Assembly (NCBI GenBank): GCA_963739335.1
Contig: CAVUAC010000060.1
Span: 1 to 64,000 of the forward strand
Source: UBA9647 sp963739335
GTDB taxonomy: Bacteria > Bacteroidota > Ignavibacteria > UBA10030
DNA: 64,000 nucleotides
Direction of reading: 5' to 3'
The notes under the pieces are model-generated. The model had not been told where the DNA came from. It ran no database searches and saw only the letters and a list, made by a program, of their open reading frames with translations. The position numbers and the translations under genes were made by a program. Shown here piece by piece: positions 45,604-54,046 of the stretch. Numbering within the stretch: the first letter of the stretch is position 1; each line of letters opens with the position of its first letter.

Positions 45604-46089
45604 TCAAAGTTCAAGATCGTACCGCTGTTCAGTCAACAGGCATCCCCATATCTGATGGGTATGCTCTTCGACGACATGGTAACCGGCATCTCTGTAAACT
45701 CGCGCTGCCGCGACGAGCGAGCTGACCGTCCACAGAAAAATTCTCTTGTACCCATTTTCGCGGCAGAAAGCAATTGCCTCTTCCATAAGCTTGGAGCCAA
45801 GGCCTCTGCCGCGCAGGGCAGGATGCAGGAGAAACCACCTGAGCTGAGCGTCGGTGTCGCTGTGCTTCACGATCGCGAGAGAGCCCATCAAATCGCCGGC
45901 AAAGTCAACTAACCACACGCGTTCGCGGGATGTGCGCGTGAGCATGAACTCGGCGAGAGGCTTTGCCACGTAGGCTTCAAATGTATGATCGAATCCGTAT
46001 TCCTGGGAGTAGAGGAGGCCGTGCAGCTCAATCAACCGCCCCGCGTCGCCTGGCCTGAATTCGTGCCTGATGCTGATTTCGCTTGTCAC
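45604..46089 (-). CDS. GNAT family N-acetyltransferase
   Basis: 161 residues from GTG 46089; the frame could extend to 46161. ISIRHEFRPGDAGRLIELHG starts the fold. Acetyl-CoA-binding motif A is HPALRGRGLGSKLMEEAIAF, followed by IFLWTVSSLVAAARVYRDAGY and a short C-terminal strand. Closest in pattern to MarR-associated or YhbS-like GNATs. Confidence 0.85.
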   Translation of the reverse strand: MTSEISIRHEFRPGDAGRLIELHGLLYSQEYGFDHTFEAYVAKPLAEFMLTRTSRERVWLVDFAGDLMGSLAIVKHSDTDAQLRWFLLHPALRGRGLGSKLMEEAIAFCRENGYKRIFLWTVSSLVAAARVYRDAGYHVVEEHTHQIWGCLLTEQRYDLEL

Positions 46090-46232
46090 AGGACATGCCT
46101 CTGTGCGTGAGACAGTTATGCTGGCTTCGACTTCGCCACGATGACAACCGCCCACCGCCAAGCCTCAGCCCACAGCAAGAACCAGGGCAACTGCGATATT
46201 TCCGGCGGCGATGATGACAGTGACTCTGAAAA

Positions 46233-46592
46233 CTAGCGAACAGTTCTGAACATTTCAAGCCGAGCCTGGGCAGTGGGATCAGTCTCGAAGTGTTTCAGAA
46301 GCTTGTCGCAGGGGTAGTCCGGACAGAACGCACAACTCGTGAGTTTTCTGTTGACTGCGCAGCTTCTGATCTCACAATTGGCACAGCCTGAAAACAGCCG
46401 ACCTGTTTCCGAACGGCACCCGTCGCAGTCAGTGATATCCTGAAGCTGCACGTTCATGCCGTACTGTTCGCGACACATCTGAGCGATCGCAACCCTCATC
46501 GTCTGTCGTTTGGACAAATCCTGCTCCAGGGTAGCGAGATGGATAGGGCAAGTGTCACAAGCCAAACCACAATATGCTATCATTTGGTTCAT
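46233..46592 (-). CDS. DUF3795 cysteine-rich protein
   Basis: 119 residues. MIAYCGLACDTCPIHLATLE starts a DUF3795 protein with three further Cys clusters (DCDGCRSE, SGCANCEIRSCA, CAFCPDYPCDKL), probably binding zinc or an iron-sulfur cluster. It lies just to the left of the most distal attC and may be either the last cassette gene or chromosomal flank; no attC was found beyond it. Confidence 0.85.
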   Translation of the reverse strand: MNQMIAYCGLACDTCPIHLATLEQDLSKRQTMRVAIAQMCREQYGMNVQLQDITDCDGCRSETGRLFSGCANCEIRSCAVNRKLTSCAFCPDYPCDKLLKHFETDPTAQARLEMFRTVR

Positions 46593-46622
46593 CGCTAGGT
46601 GTTTACCGCAGCCATGCATTGC

Positions 46623-46725
46623 ACATGATGTTCAGGCAAAACGCGATGGAGCGAACTCTATTGCCAATGTGTGAATTTTCTTCGACATATGAAATGAGCG
46701 AGCGCTGCTTTGACGTTTGCTATGC
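46623..46725 (-). repeat. attC site, degenerate, most distal
   Basis: ACATGAT (46623-46629) and GCTATGC (46719-46725) replace canonical cores; the inner GTTCAGGCAAAACGC and AGCGAGCGCTGC segments still match the other sites. It belongs to the M50-like cassette at 46758-47381. Confidence 0.75.
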
Positions 46726-46757
46726 GCCGTTTGCTTCTGTGTGGAGCACGATCGTGA

Positions 46758-47381
46758 TCACGTTTTTGGCTCAAGAGGCAAGGTTTCTGGAAACCTGACA
46801 AAGCGTCTCAAGATTGTCAAGACCGAAAGCAGAGATAGACCTAACGAGAAAAAGATGAACAACCAAGTCAGGTTGTTTCCGATGATCCTCTGTATCGCAT
46901 CGAAGTCGCCTTTGTCGCCCGAGAGAAATGCAATGGGCTCACAGACGAAATCAAACGCAGGCCTGAGGCAGAGAAGCATGAAAACCAGACCAACAACAAG
47001 AGGATTCCTGGAAAAATCTCGTCGAAGAACGAACATGCCTGAGACAATACACACGACATCCAGTATGTATGGAGAGCCTGTCGTGACCAGTTGCTGCCAA
47101 CTCTGTGTAAGTCCGTCAGACTTGATCCAGGCGCGTCCGAACTCTCCCAGCCAGAATCTTGGGATGAGCCTGTAATCGACGACCTTGCCACCGACCAAGT
47201 ACGTTCCAGCAACATGGCCCAACTCATGTAGCAATGCGTAGGTAAGATACCATAGCACAGGTATGCTCAAGAGGCAGGGGATGATAGCGCGCAACGGCCA
47301 GTTTCCCTTTAGGTACAGAAAAGGCAGAGGTGTAACGACTACCAGCAAGATCTCTAGTGTAATGAGCAGCTCTTTGTTCAT
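46758..47381 (-). CDS. M50-like membrane metalloprotease (cassette gene)
   Basis: 207 residues with six hydrophobic segments. ALLHELGHVAGTYLVGG is an intact HExxH site in a membrane helix, as in site-2 proteases. The second M50 motif is not clear, so activity is likely but not certain. The unit is a cassette: its ends carry complementary GCCGTTTGC / GCCATTTGC repeats next to attC core remnants. Confidence 0.78.
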   Translation of the reverse strand: MNKELLITLEILLVVVTPLPFLYLKGNWPLRAIIPCLLSIPVLWYLTYALLHELGHVAGTYLVGGKVVDYRLIPRFWLGEFGRAWIKSDGLTQSWQQLVTTGSPYILDVVCIVSGMFVLRRDFSRNPLVVGLVFMLLCLRPAFDFVCEPIAFLSGDKGDFDAIQRIIGNNLTWLFIFFSLGLSLLSVLTILRRFVRFPETLPLEPKT

Positions 47382-47474
47382 GAGTCAGCTTTCAGAGAAA
47401 AGTGAATCGTATTGCCAGGGATTTGCTCCCTACCGCGCAGCCTGTGCCCAATAACCCGAGCTGAGGCAAATGGC

Positions 47475-47682
47475 GCATGAGCGTTTAGACAAAACGCCCG
47501 TCCCCGTCTAGAGCTGAACAGGGCCGGGCGGGCAGTGCCGCTTTCCCGATGCGACCGAAGTCGCATCGGGATGAGCAACGGCATTGAGCGAGTGGTTTCG
47601 CCCAGCGTTGTTTTGTGACAACTTCGATTTGGAACGAGCCTGCCCATATTAGCCCACGAGTGGCGGGTTGCCGTTTGATATT
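47475..47682 (-). repeat. attC site split by insertion sequences (larger part)
   Basis: It begins GCATGAG (47475-47481) and GTTTAGACAAAACGCC, and runs to GGGTTGCCGTTTG at about 47665-47677, where the end core should follow. The missing core, GTTAGGC, is found at 50415-50421 beyond two insertion sequences. A perfect 11-bp hairpin (CCCGATGCGAC, 47545-47570) sits in the middle. Confidence 0.75.
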
Positions 47683-47684
47683 TC

Positions 47685-48862
47685 TAAAAGGTCTCCCATG
47701 AGTCAGGAGATATGAGTATGATTGATTGCCAAACCAGATCACATCATCACTCACAGACTCACAGGAGGACCTATGTTGTATTCAGGAGTCGATCTACACT
47801 GCCGAGTCATTGCGATCTGCACGGTCAATGAGACCGGAACGATTATCGCTCGGTCGAAGATGAAAACAGACTCTGATCGCCGCCTACTTCCAGCAATGGT
47901 CGGACGAGCATCGGGCTGTCGTCGAATGCACCACCGGCTGGTATTGGTTCTGTGATCTGCTTCGCTCGATCGGCATCTCGGTTGTTCTAGCTCACGCAAA
48001 GTACTTGAAAGCCATTTCATACGCCAAAGTCAAAACCGATGCCGTTGATGCCGAAACGTTAGCCCAGCTGCTTCGAATGGGCTATATCCCGGAAGCACAC
48101 CAACTGCCTCCAGAGTATCGTGGCTTGCGAGATCTATTGCGCCAACGGATGGTGATGGAACACAAACGCACCAACATCATTCAGCGGGTCAGCAGCATCC
48201 TCGCTCAGTTCAACATCACCAACCTTCCGCTCTCACCATACCAGTCCGGCTTCGCCGATGACAAGCACTATTGCTCCTACTGCCGGCTGGTTCCTGGCGC
48301 CAAGGACTCGGGCGGTAAACACAGTCATCGCTCGGGCTCGAAAGACGGCAACCAGTATCTCAAATTCGCCTTCACTGAATCCGCAATCAAAGCGATGAGG
48401 TTCTATCCCCAAATTAAGCACTTCGCTGCTCGGCTGGAGCGTCGAGCTACCAAGGCAATTGCTCGCACCGTCGTTGCCAAAGAACTGGCGAAGATCAGCT
48501 ACTATGTCTTAAGCCGACAACAAGAGTTCAAAACATTCAAAGGCATCGAGATCAACAAACTTCGCAACTGGCCTCGTGCTCGTAAGCCCGTGCGCCTAAC
48601 TGGTGGCGAATAAGTCCTCCGCTCGTTTGATTGGGATACGAGTGCGTCGCCGATGAACATCTGGGACGTGTTGGTGATCTGTGCCGAGGCCAAAGCCCAG
48701 TAAAGTGTTTGGGACCAGTTCGAAGTCTCTCGTGCCCCACATTCAGGGATGTCTCTTCGGCGGTCAGTGCAACCGTCGATCGACGTTGTCAAAGAACAGG
48801 AACAAACTCGTTGCTATCGCAACGACGCGGGTGAAGAGTTTTCTCTTGACTCCGACCTTTTA
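47685..48862 (+). mobile_element. degenerate IS110/IS1111-type insertion sequence
   Basis: A 9-bp subterminal inverted repeat, TAAAAGGTC (47685-47693) and GACCTTTTA (48854-48862), flanks a decayed transposase gene. Subterminal repeats are typical of the IS1111 subgroup. Its right end is 6 bases from the left repeat of the next element. Confidence 0.7.
47773..48613 (+). pseudogene. IS110-family transposase, frameshifted and internally deleted
   Basis: Start ATG 47773 follows AGGAGGA. MLYSGVDLHCRVIAICTVNE gives the first DEDD aspartate. A frameshift near 47875 moves the sequence to another frame (TTGWYWFCDLLRSIGISVVL, then KTDAVDAETLAQLLR). Between residues matching NITNLPLSPYQ and DDKHYCSYCRLVPGAKDSGG the helical linker region is missing. 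The C-terminal Ser domain (SHRSGSKDGNQYLKFAF) is readable. The protein cannot be active. Confidence 0.85.
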
Positions 48863-48868
48863 TAAAGT

Positions 48869-49118
48869 CCTATATTGAAAGTCAAGTGATCGATAAGTCC
48901 TCGCTCGTCAAAACGGTTCAGTGCTTCACACCCTTGTGACCAAACTCCTATTCGTGATGGTCTTTGGCGAGACCTCTACATTAACTAAATGCGAGATACG
49001 GATTGCCAGCCATCTTCTGTTAGCGCGGTACCGATCAGGCTCGTTGCAGCCAAATTGGTCCGACAACTTTATAACCATGGTCTGGCTTGTCTGTTCGACA
49101 TCGGGTGTGCATCTCATC
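48869..49118 (-). ncRNA. candidate seekRNA/bridge-RNA region of the IS1111 element
   Basis: The 250 bases downstream of the transposase hold no gene. IS1111 elements encode their targeting RNA downstream of the recombinase. TTCTGTTAGCGC at 49015-49026 resembles TTCTGTTAGGCGC at the element's right junction with the attC (50411-50423) and could be the target-binding guide. This is an inference from position and one match. Confidence 0.4.
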
Positions 49119-50240
49119 TCACGCTGGCCGAAGAACAAAACGCTTGAACTGACCGGTCTGACCTCGTTCCTGGCCCAACGTATCACAATAGTTCAGCTTG
49201 TATTCGGCCTTATCGAGTAAGACCCGTCTAACTCGTAACGCTAAGCCTCGTGCAATAGCCGTGATTGCTTTCTTGCCGCTCCCAGTCTGGTGCTTGATCC
49301 GTTCGTATCGTGCTCGCATGGCCTGATCATACCGAATGAGCGTCCAGCTGCTCTGAACGAACCGTGTCCGTAAGTGTACATTGCCGCAATGGGTGATGCG
49401 TCCCATCCGTATGCGCTCACCACTGGAGCACTGACTTGGCGTTAACCCCACATAGCTTGCCAACTGATCTGCCCGTCGAAACCGCTCGATGTCCTGCAAT
49501 TCGATCAGGATCGCCATCGCCGTGAAGATCCCGATGCCAGGGATGTGCGTCAGCAGTCGAACCCGTTCCCGATATTTCTCTGTAAGTGCAAGAACCTCAA
49601 TCTCTCGCGTAAGCGCCTTGTATTGTCCGTCCAGATGACGGAAGAGCTCCAACTGTGCATTGATGCTTGATTTCAGGGCGGGGTGGTCCCACTCTATGAC
49701 TTCGATCCAGCGCAGATAAGCTTCGCTCCACCGCTCTCGCAGCGTCGGCGGCACACGCTTGCCGTGAAACAGGAGCAAGGATTTGATCTGATTCTGTGTC
49801 TGCTGTCGATGACGCTCGATCTGATTTCTGGTTCGGAGCAGCTGTCGGTGCGCTCGTTCCTCTGGCATCAGAACATGTACTCGCTTCAAAAAACCTCCGG
49901 CAAGCATCGACACCAACTTCCTACTGTCTCGATGATCTGTCTTCACTCGTCCCCCTATACGCGGCACCAACGATGGGGGCGTCACAATCGAGTCAAAGCC
50001 TGCTTCCGTCAACGCATCATGCAAATCATAACCCGTCGGACCAGCCTCGTAGACAGTGTGGACCTCACTCGCTTTGAACCCTCTCAGCAATCGTACCAGC
50101 CCCCCAGGATCCGGTACCACTGTCGCTTGATACAGCTCCTCGCCTTGACAAAGAACAGCCACAACCCAATCCCGCTTATGCACGTCAACCCCCACATAGA
50201 TGGGCTTGCCTTTGGCAAAATCCTTTTCTACGTTTGCCAT
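49119..50240 (-). CDS. IS110-family (IS1111 subgroup) transposase
   Basis: 373 residues from ATG 50240 with AAGGAGG just upstream. The RuvC-like DEDD residues are in YVGVDVHKRDWVV (Asp), YEAGPTGYDL (Glu) and KTDHRDSRKL (Asp, Asp). The C-terminal Transposase_20 domain carries the catalytic Ser in TPSQCSSGERIRMGRITH. All elements are intact, so it is probably active. These recombinases integrate circular IS DNA at sites chosen by an element-encoded RNA. Confidence 0.93.
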   Translation of the reverse strand: MANVEKDFAKGKPIYVGVDVHKRDWVVAVLCQGEELYQATVVPDPGGLVRLLRGFKASEVHTVYEAGPTGYDLHDALTEAGFDSIVTPPSLVPRIGGRVKTDHRDSRKLVSMLAGGFLKRVHVLMPEERAHRQLLRTRNQIERHRQQTQNQIKSLLLFHGKRVPPTLRERWSEAYLRWIEVIEWDHPALKSSINAQLELFRHLDGQYKALTREIEVLALTEKYRERVRLLTHIPGIGIFTAMAILIELQDIERFRRADQLASYVGLTPSQCSSGERIRMGRITHCGNVHLRTRFVQSSWTLIRYDQAMRARYERIKHQTGSGKKAITAIARGLALRVRRVLLDKAEYKLNYCDTLGQERGQTGQFKRFVLRPA

Positions 50241-50414
50241 GGAAAACCTCCTTTGTTCGTCTTTCGCTGCACCATCCCAGCTTGGGCTTCGAGCCCCGTT
50301 AATTAGTCCGTCACTCACGGACATAATCTAACTTGCGACAAGGAGGTTTTCCGTTGTACAGCTCTCTCTACTTCTCTCCGCTTCTTTCTACCTTTCTCTT
50401 TCAATATAGGTTCT

Positions 50415-50421
50415 GTTAGGC
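50415..50421 (-). repeat. attC end core displaced by the insertion sequences
   Basis: GTTAGGC here completes the attC interrupted at about 47682. The following cassette-start sequence (GCAGGCAAAG...) is an inverted repeat of that cassette's far end. Confidence 0.65.
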
Positions 50422-50469
50422 GCAGGCAAAGTTCAATATCATCGCGTTTTGCGGCACACAAGTCTGTGG

Positions 50470-51201
50470 TCAGCTGCTAGTTCTCTCGGGCTCAGTAATC
50501 CTAGATGGCCATAATGCCCTGATGAAGAACCAAAAGATTATCGGGAATTCCCCAAAATCAAGAACCATCGCGATCTGGCCAAAGAGAACCCCGTACTGTG
50601 GCAGAATTAGGGAGGTAAAGGAACTGGCCAGAAGGGCGGTACCTGCGATGAACAAGAGAACACCCAAGAGGCGGGGAATGAAACCCGAACGAATCACAAG
50701 AATCCCGTACGGAAACAGCCAAAGTCCCCAAAATATTTGTGCAATCTCAGTTCCCTGTTCATGCAAACGGAGGAACAGCAATGCCAGAGCATTAAGCTGA
50801 CTCTTTGAAAATACTGACAGGAAATCGGCACCGTTGACCAGGATCAGGGCGGCGATTTCGTTCAGCACGTTGATAAACATAATCGGAACGGAGACCAGAG
50901 CACCCAAGATCACCATTAGCTTAGCATGCTGCTCGTTCACCGGCTTGAATAGGCGATAAAGAGCTAGAACGAGAAAAATAGCAATGGCTTGGTGGAACAA
51001 TTCGCTGCCGATGCCGATGCGAAAAAGCCACTCGGAAGCCCGAATGTGGTCGGCTGTCGCAGTTGCATCTCCGGGCACGATTAGCGTGCTTGGGACATAC
51101 AACAGGCCAATGGGGGCGCTGATTATCATCAGTAGATAAAGCAATGCCGCATTTCTCAAGGCTTTGAGTTGCGACTGGTTGATAGGGCTGATTGTCATGT
51201 C
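50470..51201 (-). CDS. DUF4386 membrane protein (cassette gene)
   Basis: About 243 residues, six membrane segments, with a likely start at MTISPINQSQLKALRNAALL. The family signatures are strong: SAPIGLLYVPSTLIVPGDAT, VLALYRLFKPVNEQHAKLMV, FWGLWLFPYGILV and SGFIPRLLGVLLFIAG. DUF4386 has no known function but recurs on mobile DNA. It is the first cassette right of the insertion sequences. Its ends carry the longest body-terminal inverted repeat seen here (about 40 bp). Confidence 0.88.
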   Translation of the reverse strand, partial: DMTISPINQSQLKALRNAALLYLLMIISAPIGLLYVPSTLIVPGDATATADHIRASEWLFRIGIGSELFHQAIAIFLVLALYRLFKPVNEQHAKLMVILGALVSVPIMFINVLNEIAALILVNGADFLSVFSKSQLNALALLFLRLHEQGTEIAQIFWGLWLFPYGILVIRSGFIPRLLGVLLFIAGTALLASSFTSLILPQYGVLFGQIAMVLDFGEFPIIFWFFIRALWPSRITEPERTSS

Positions 51202-51291
51202 GTTTCCTCTTTCATGGATTCCGGACAAGAGTGCTCTCTGGATTGAGCCAGAGGTGCCGCAAAACGCCCATTCAAATGATTCTTTGCTTGC

Positions 51292-51437
51292 GCATAACGT
51301 TTAGGCAAACCGCAGTGGTTTTTGTTGACCAAGATTTTTCTGTGCTTTGGCCGCGCCTAAAGATAACAACAAAAACCATTGAGCGAGTGAACGAGCTTGT
51401 CGATAGACAACGAGCGTCGTTTTGCTGCTTGTTATGC
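51292..51437 (-). repeat. attC site, subtype B
   Basis: 146 bp from GCATAAC (51292-51298) to GTTATGC (51431-51437). Subtype B inner arms: CGCAGTGGTTTTTGTTGACC and CAAAAACCATTGAGCGAGTG. It belongs to the DinB cassette. Confidence 0.92.
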
Positions 51438-51504
51438 GCTCGTTGCGTTGCACGCTTTTTCAGAGGCGACCAAGAAAGCGTTCAAAGATTTGCAGGCGTC
51501 AATT

Positions 51505-51969
51505 TTATGGGTGGCCTTGAATGATCCTGAGATAAATCGCCAACTGCCCGCGATGATGCGCCTCATGATCGAGGTTGCCGCGAACGATTACCGACCAGAC
51601 TGTAACCTCGCCGAACCGATCATCAGACATCGGTGAATCAAGGAATGAATCGGTCAGAGTTGAAAGGAGCTTGGCACGTTGCTCGCCGAACTGGCTCAGC
51701 TTCGTTACAAGCTTCTGAAACTCCTCAGGTGTGACAAGTGCTGCTTCTCCAGCCTTCCCGGCCATCTTTGAAAGCGTTGGGTTTTCTAGTTTCTGAAACA
51801 GCCACCGGTCGGCCTCGCCGATATGATGAGCGATATCCGCGAAGGTCATAACCCCTGACAATGGAGACCAGTTTTCCTTGCCAAGCGGTACTTGAAGGAG
51901 ACGCTTCAGGGTGGACTCGCGAACAGTCCGGGAGAATCCGGCCAATCGCTGACCTTCACTTGGGTTCAT
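51505..51969 (-). CDS. DinB-like protein (cassette gene)
   Basis: 154 residues: GVMTFADIAHHIGEADRWLF supplies the first His and NLDHEAHHRGQLAIYLRIIQ the DinB C-terminal signature. Four-helix bundle, function unknown. The cassette has a terminal inverted repeat centred on TTGCGTTGCAC / GTGCAACGCAA. A different DinB gene is in the chromosomal part at 36575-37051. Confidence 0.88.
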   Translation of the reverse strand: MNPSEGQRLAGFSRTVRESTLKRLLQVPLGKENWSPLSGVMTFADIAHHIGEADRWLFQKLENPTLSKMAGKAGEAALVTPEEFQKLVTKLSQFGEQRAKLLSTLTDSFLDSPMSDDRFGEVTVWSVIVRGNLDHEAHHRGQLAIYLRIIQGHP

Positions 51970-52013
51970 GAGAATTCTCCATCAATCGTATCCAGGAAGT
52001 GCAACGCAATGGC

Positions 52014-52168
52014 GCATAACGTTTAGGCAAACCGCCGTTGCGGCCCGCCGTATTAGCAAATTCCGATTGGACGGCGGGACACAATGGAGTGAGCTCTTTA
52101 CACTTAGCCAAACATTGAACTTCCTTTGCATATCCAGTGAGCGAGCGTCGTTTTGCCGTTTGTTATGC
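52014..52168 (-). repeat. attC site, subtype A
   Basis: 155 bp, GCATAAC (52014-52020) to GTTATGC (52162-52168). Subtype A arms: GTTTAGGCAAACCGCCGTTG and GAGCGTCGTTTTGCCGTTTG. Confidence 0.92.
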
Positions 52169-52193
52169 GGCGTTGTGCTTCCCAGATGGCGAA

Positions 52194-52847
52194 CTATTTC
52201 TTTCGCGTCCGAACAGCTTGGACTTCTTTTTCGAACTTGTCTCGCCAACCATTGCCATTGAGCGAGTCGAGATATTGATAAACCGTACGATTATATAGAT
52301 CTGCAATGACATCAGTGCACCCGGAATAGACGGACTGGAAGCCGTACCTGGCTTCGATGCGCCTGATTGCTGCCTCTTTGAGGGTGTCGCGAATTGCGAT
52401 CAGGCCGGCAATTCTGATCTGCACGCGTCCTTGTGCGATGTCTTCTCGAGCAATTTCGGCTACCCCTTCTGTGTCCTGATGAATCAGACGCGCCCTGAGT
52501 CCGAGATGGAGTGGCTTGACTTGCGGCGTTCTGACTGAATCGATGCTAATGCGAAAATAGCCTAGACATCTGATGCGAACCGTGTAACAGCCTGGAGGAA
52601 GATTGTGAATAGCAAATGCGCCAGTCGAATCGGAACTGGTCAGATTGCGAGAATCTGCGATTTGGATTGTTGCATCCGGGACAGGTTCTCTCGTGAAGAG
52701 GTCATAGACAGAACCACTCAGTGTGGTCAAGGTGTCTCGAGAGACCAATGTAGACTTGGCCTGGGAAAGTGTGTCAATCGGGCAGAATAGCAGGGCGCCG
52801 ATGAATGTGCATACTAGCGATAGAGGATGCGATTTGGATGATTGCAT
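52194..52847 (-). CDS. secreted carboxypeptidase-regulatory-like domain protein (cassette gene)
   Basis: 217 residues from ATG 52847 with a signal peptide (SLVCTFIGALLFCPIDTLSQ). A CarboxypepD_reg-like beta-sandwich covers about residues 40-110 (SGSVYDLFTREPVPDATIQI, then GCYTVRIRCLGYF), as found in Bacteroidota surface proteins. The C-terminal half (RIEARYGFQSVYSGC..., FEKEVQAVRTRKK) is unknown. Confidence 0.75.
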   Translation of the reverse strand: MQSSKSHPLSLVCTFIGALLFCPIDTLSQAKSTLVSRDTLTTLSGSVYDLFTREPVPDATIQIADSRNLTSSDSTGAFAIHNLPPGCYTVRIRCLGYFRISIDSVRTPQVKPLHLGLRARLIHQDTEGVAEIAREDIAQGRVQIRIAGLIAIRDTLKEAAIRRIEARYGFQSVYSGCTDVIADLYNRTVYQYLDSLNGNGWRDKFEKEVQAVRTRKK

Positions 52848-52877
52848 ATGCAGTCCAGATTGATGGAGCACAATGCC

Positions 52878-53033
52878 GCATAACGTTTAGGCAAACCGCC
52901 GTTGCGAGCCGCCACTATCGAACTGACTCATTGCTGTGGCGGCGAGCAATGGAGCGAGCACTTTACATTTAGCCAACCCTTGTTTCAACATCGCCTATCC
53001 AGTGTGCGAGCGCCGGTTTGCCGTTTGTTATGC
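52878..53033 (-). repeat. attC site, subtype A
   Basis: 156 bp, GCATAAC (52878-52884) to GTTATGC (53027-53033), with GAGCAATGGAGCGAGC in the centre. Confidence 0.93.
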
Positions 53034-53284
53034 GCAGGCAAAATTCTATTTTAATCGCGTTTTGCGGCACAACAATAAGCGGATCAAGATGCTTTTCGAC
53101 GCATTCAAGGGTGAGATGCTAACGAGCGAAGCAAATCCGCGAGGACGCATCGTTCTTAGTTTGTGTTTTCACCGCCTGACGTAGACGAGAGATGCCTTTC
53201 TTCGAAACGGTCTCTCGCATTGAAGAACAACTCTGCGGTTTGGTCTTGAGCGTGAACGCGATGCTAGCCGGCGGTTCAAGGTGA

Positions 53285-53671
53285 CTACCGCCGCTTGAGC
53301 TCGAACGTAAACGATCGCAAAGTCTTCGGCTGATTGTCAGCGTCCAGGCGAAAGGCTACATAGAATCCCGAAGCAACAACAAATGTCCTTTTCTCATTGA
53401 GGATCAAAGCCCTTATGACGCACTGTTGCTTGTTAGAATCCACATAGTCGATTCTGAGGAGCAGTGAACCCTCGAAGATGCCGAGAATGTCATACGTGAT
53501 TCCGTCTTTGACGGAAACACCGTCCACAACAAGCTCAGTGACGCCGCTCTTTGCGAAAGTGAATGCGACTTGATTCAGCTTTCCGGCTGATAGGTACTTG
53601 CCGTAGTAGTCCTCGAGTTCGGTGGCTTGAGCAACACTGAGGAGGAATAGAACGAGGAAAATGTGCTTCAT
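53285..53671 (-). CDS. small secreted protein (cassette gene)
   Basis: 128 residues starting MKHIFLVLFLLSVAQATELE, a signal peptide with cleavage near Ala17. The mature part is beta-rich (AFTFAKSGVTELVVDGVSV; RALILNEKRTFVVASGFYVA). No family recognised. The 250 bases between this gene and its attC hold no other gene; their outer 40 bases are the cassette's inverted repeat. Confidence 0.7.
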   Translation of the reverse strand: MKHIFLVLFLLSVAQATELEDYYGKYLSAGKLNQVAFTFAKSGVTELVVDGVSVKDGITYDILGIFEGSLLLRIDYVDSNKQQCVIRALILNEKRTFVVASGFYVAFRLDADNQPKTLRSFTFELKRR

Positions 53672-53840
53672 AGGCTTGCCCATAGTATTAGTGGTATGAT
53701 GGCGAGCGTCGGCTCGCTTCAGAGTCGAAGAGCCGCTGGCTAAGTATCATATGTCTAATGATTCACCGAGAACACACGTCCCTTTGCGTGATTGACCTAG
53801 GGTGCCGCAAAACGCACGATCGAATTGTAATTTTGCTTGC

Positions 53841-54028
53841 GCCTAACGTCTGCGGCAAACCGCAGTGGTTTTTGGTTACCAAGACTTGACTTCGATTTGA
53901 CTGAGCCTGTTAATGACACCAAAAACCATTGAGCGAGTGAACGAGCTCAACTTTGCTTTGTGACAACTTTGATTTGCAACTAGCGTGCCCATAGTAGCCT
54001 ACGAGCGTCGGTTTGCCGCTTGTTATGC
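53841..54028 (-). repeat. attC site, subtype B, long
   Basis: 188 bp, GCCTAAC (53841-53847) to GTTATGC (54022-54028). Its inner part shares TTTGTGACAACTT and CGTGCCCATAGTAGCC-like sequence with the split attC at 47475-47682. Confidence 0.92.
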
Positions 54029-54046
54029 GCAGTTGTGAACACGTTC

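Larger units (their letters stand above)
48869..50410 (-). mobile_element. intact IS1111-type insertion sequence inside an attC
   Basis: Perfect 13-bp subterminal inverted repeats, CCTATATTGAAAG (48869-48881) and CTTTCAATATAGG (50398-50410), enclose a complete IS110-family transposase. Length is about 1.54 kb. The right side continues TTCT then the attC core GTTAGGC. No target duplication is visible, as expected for the family. It lies head to tail against the degenerate element, in the opposite orientation. Confidence 0.85.

Noticed and set aside
46117..46123. GTTATGC resembling an attC core left of the DUF3795 gene
   Set aside because: No inner attC arms, no partner core and no matching inverted repeat nearby; a chance 7-mer.
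47545..47570. Perfect 11-bp hairpin as an intrinsic terminator
   Set aside because: No T tract follows (ATGAGCAAC), and it lies inside an attC; more likely part of the attC's own structure or an inserted hairpin.
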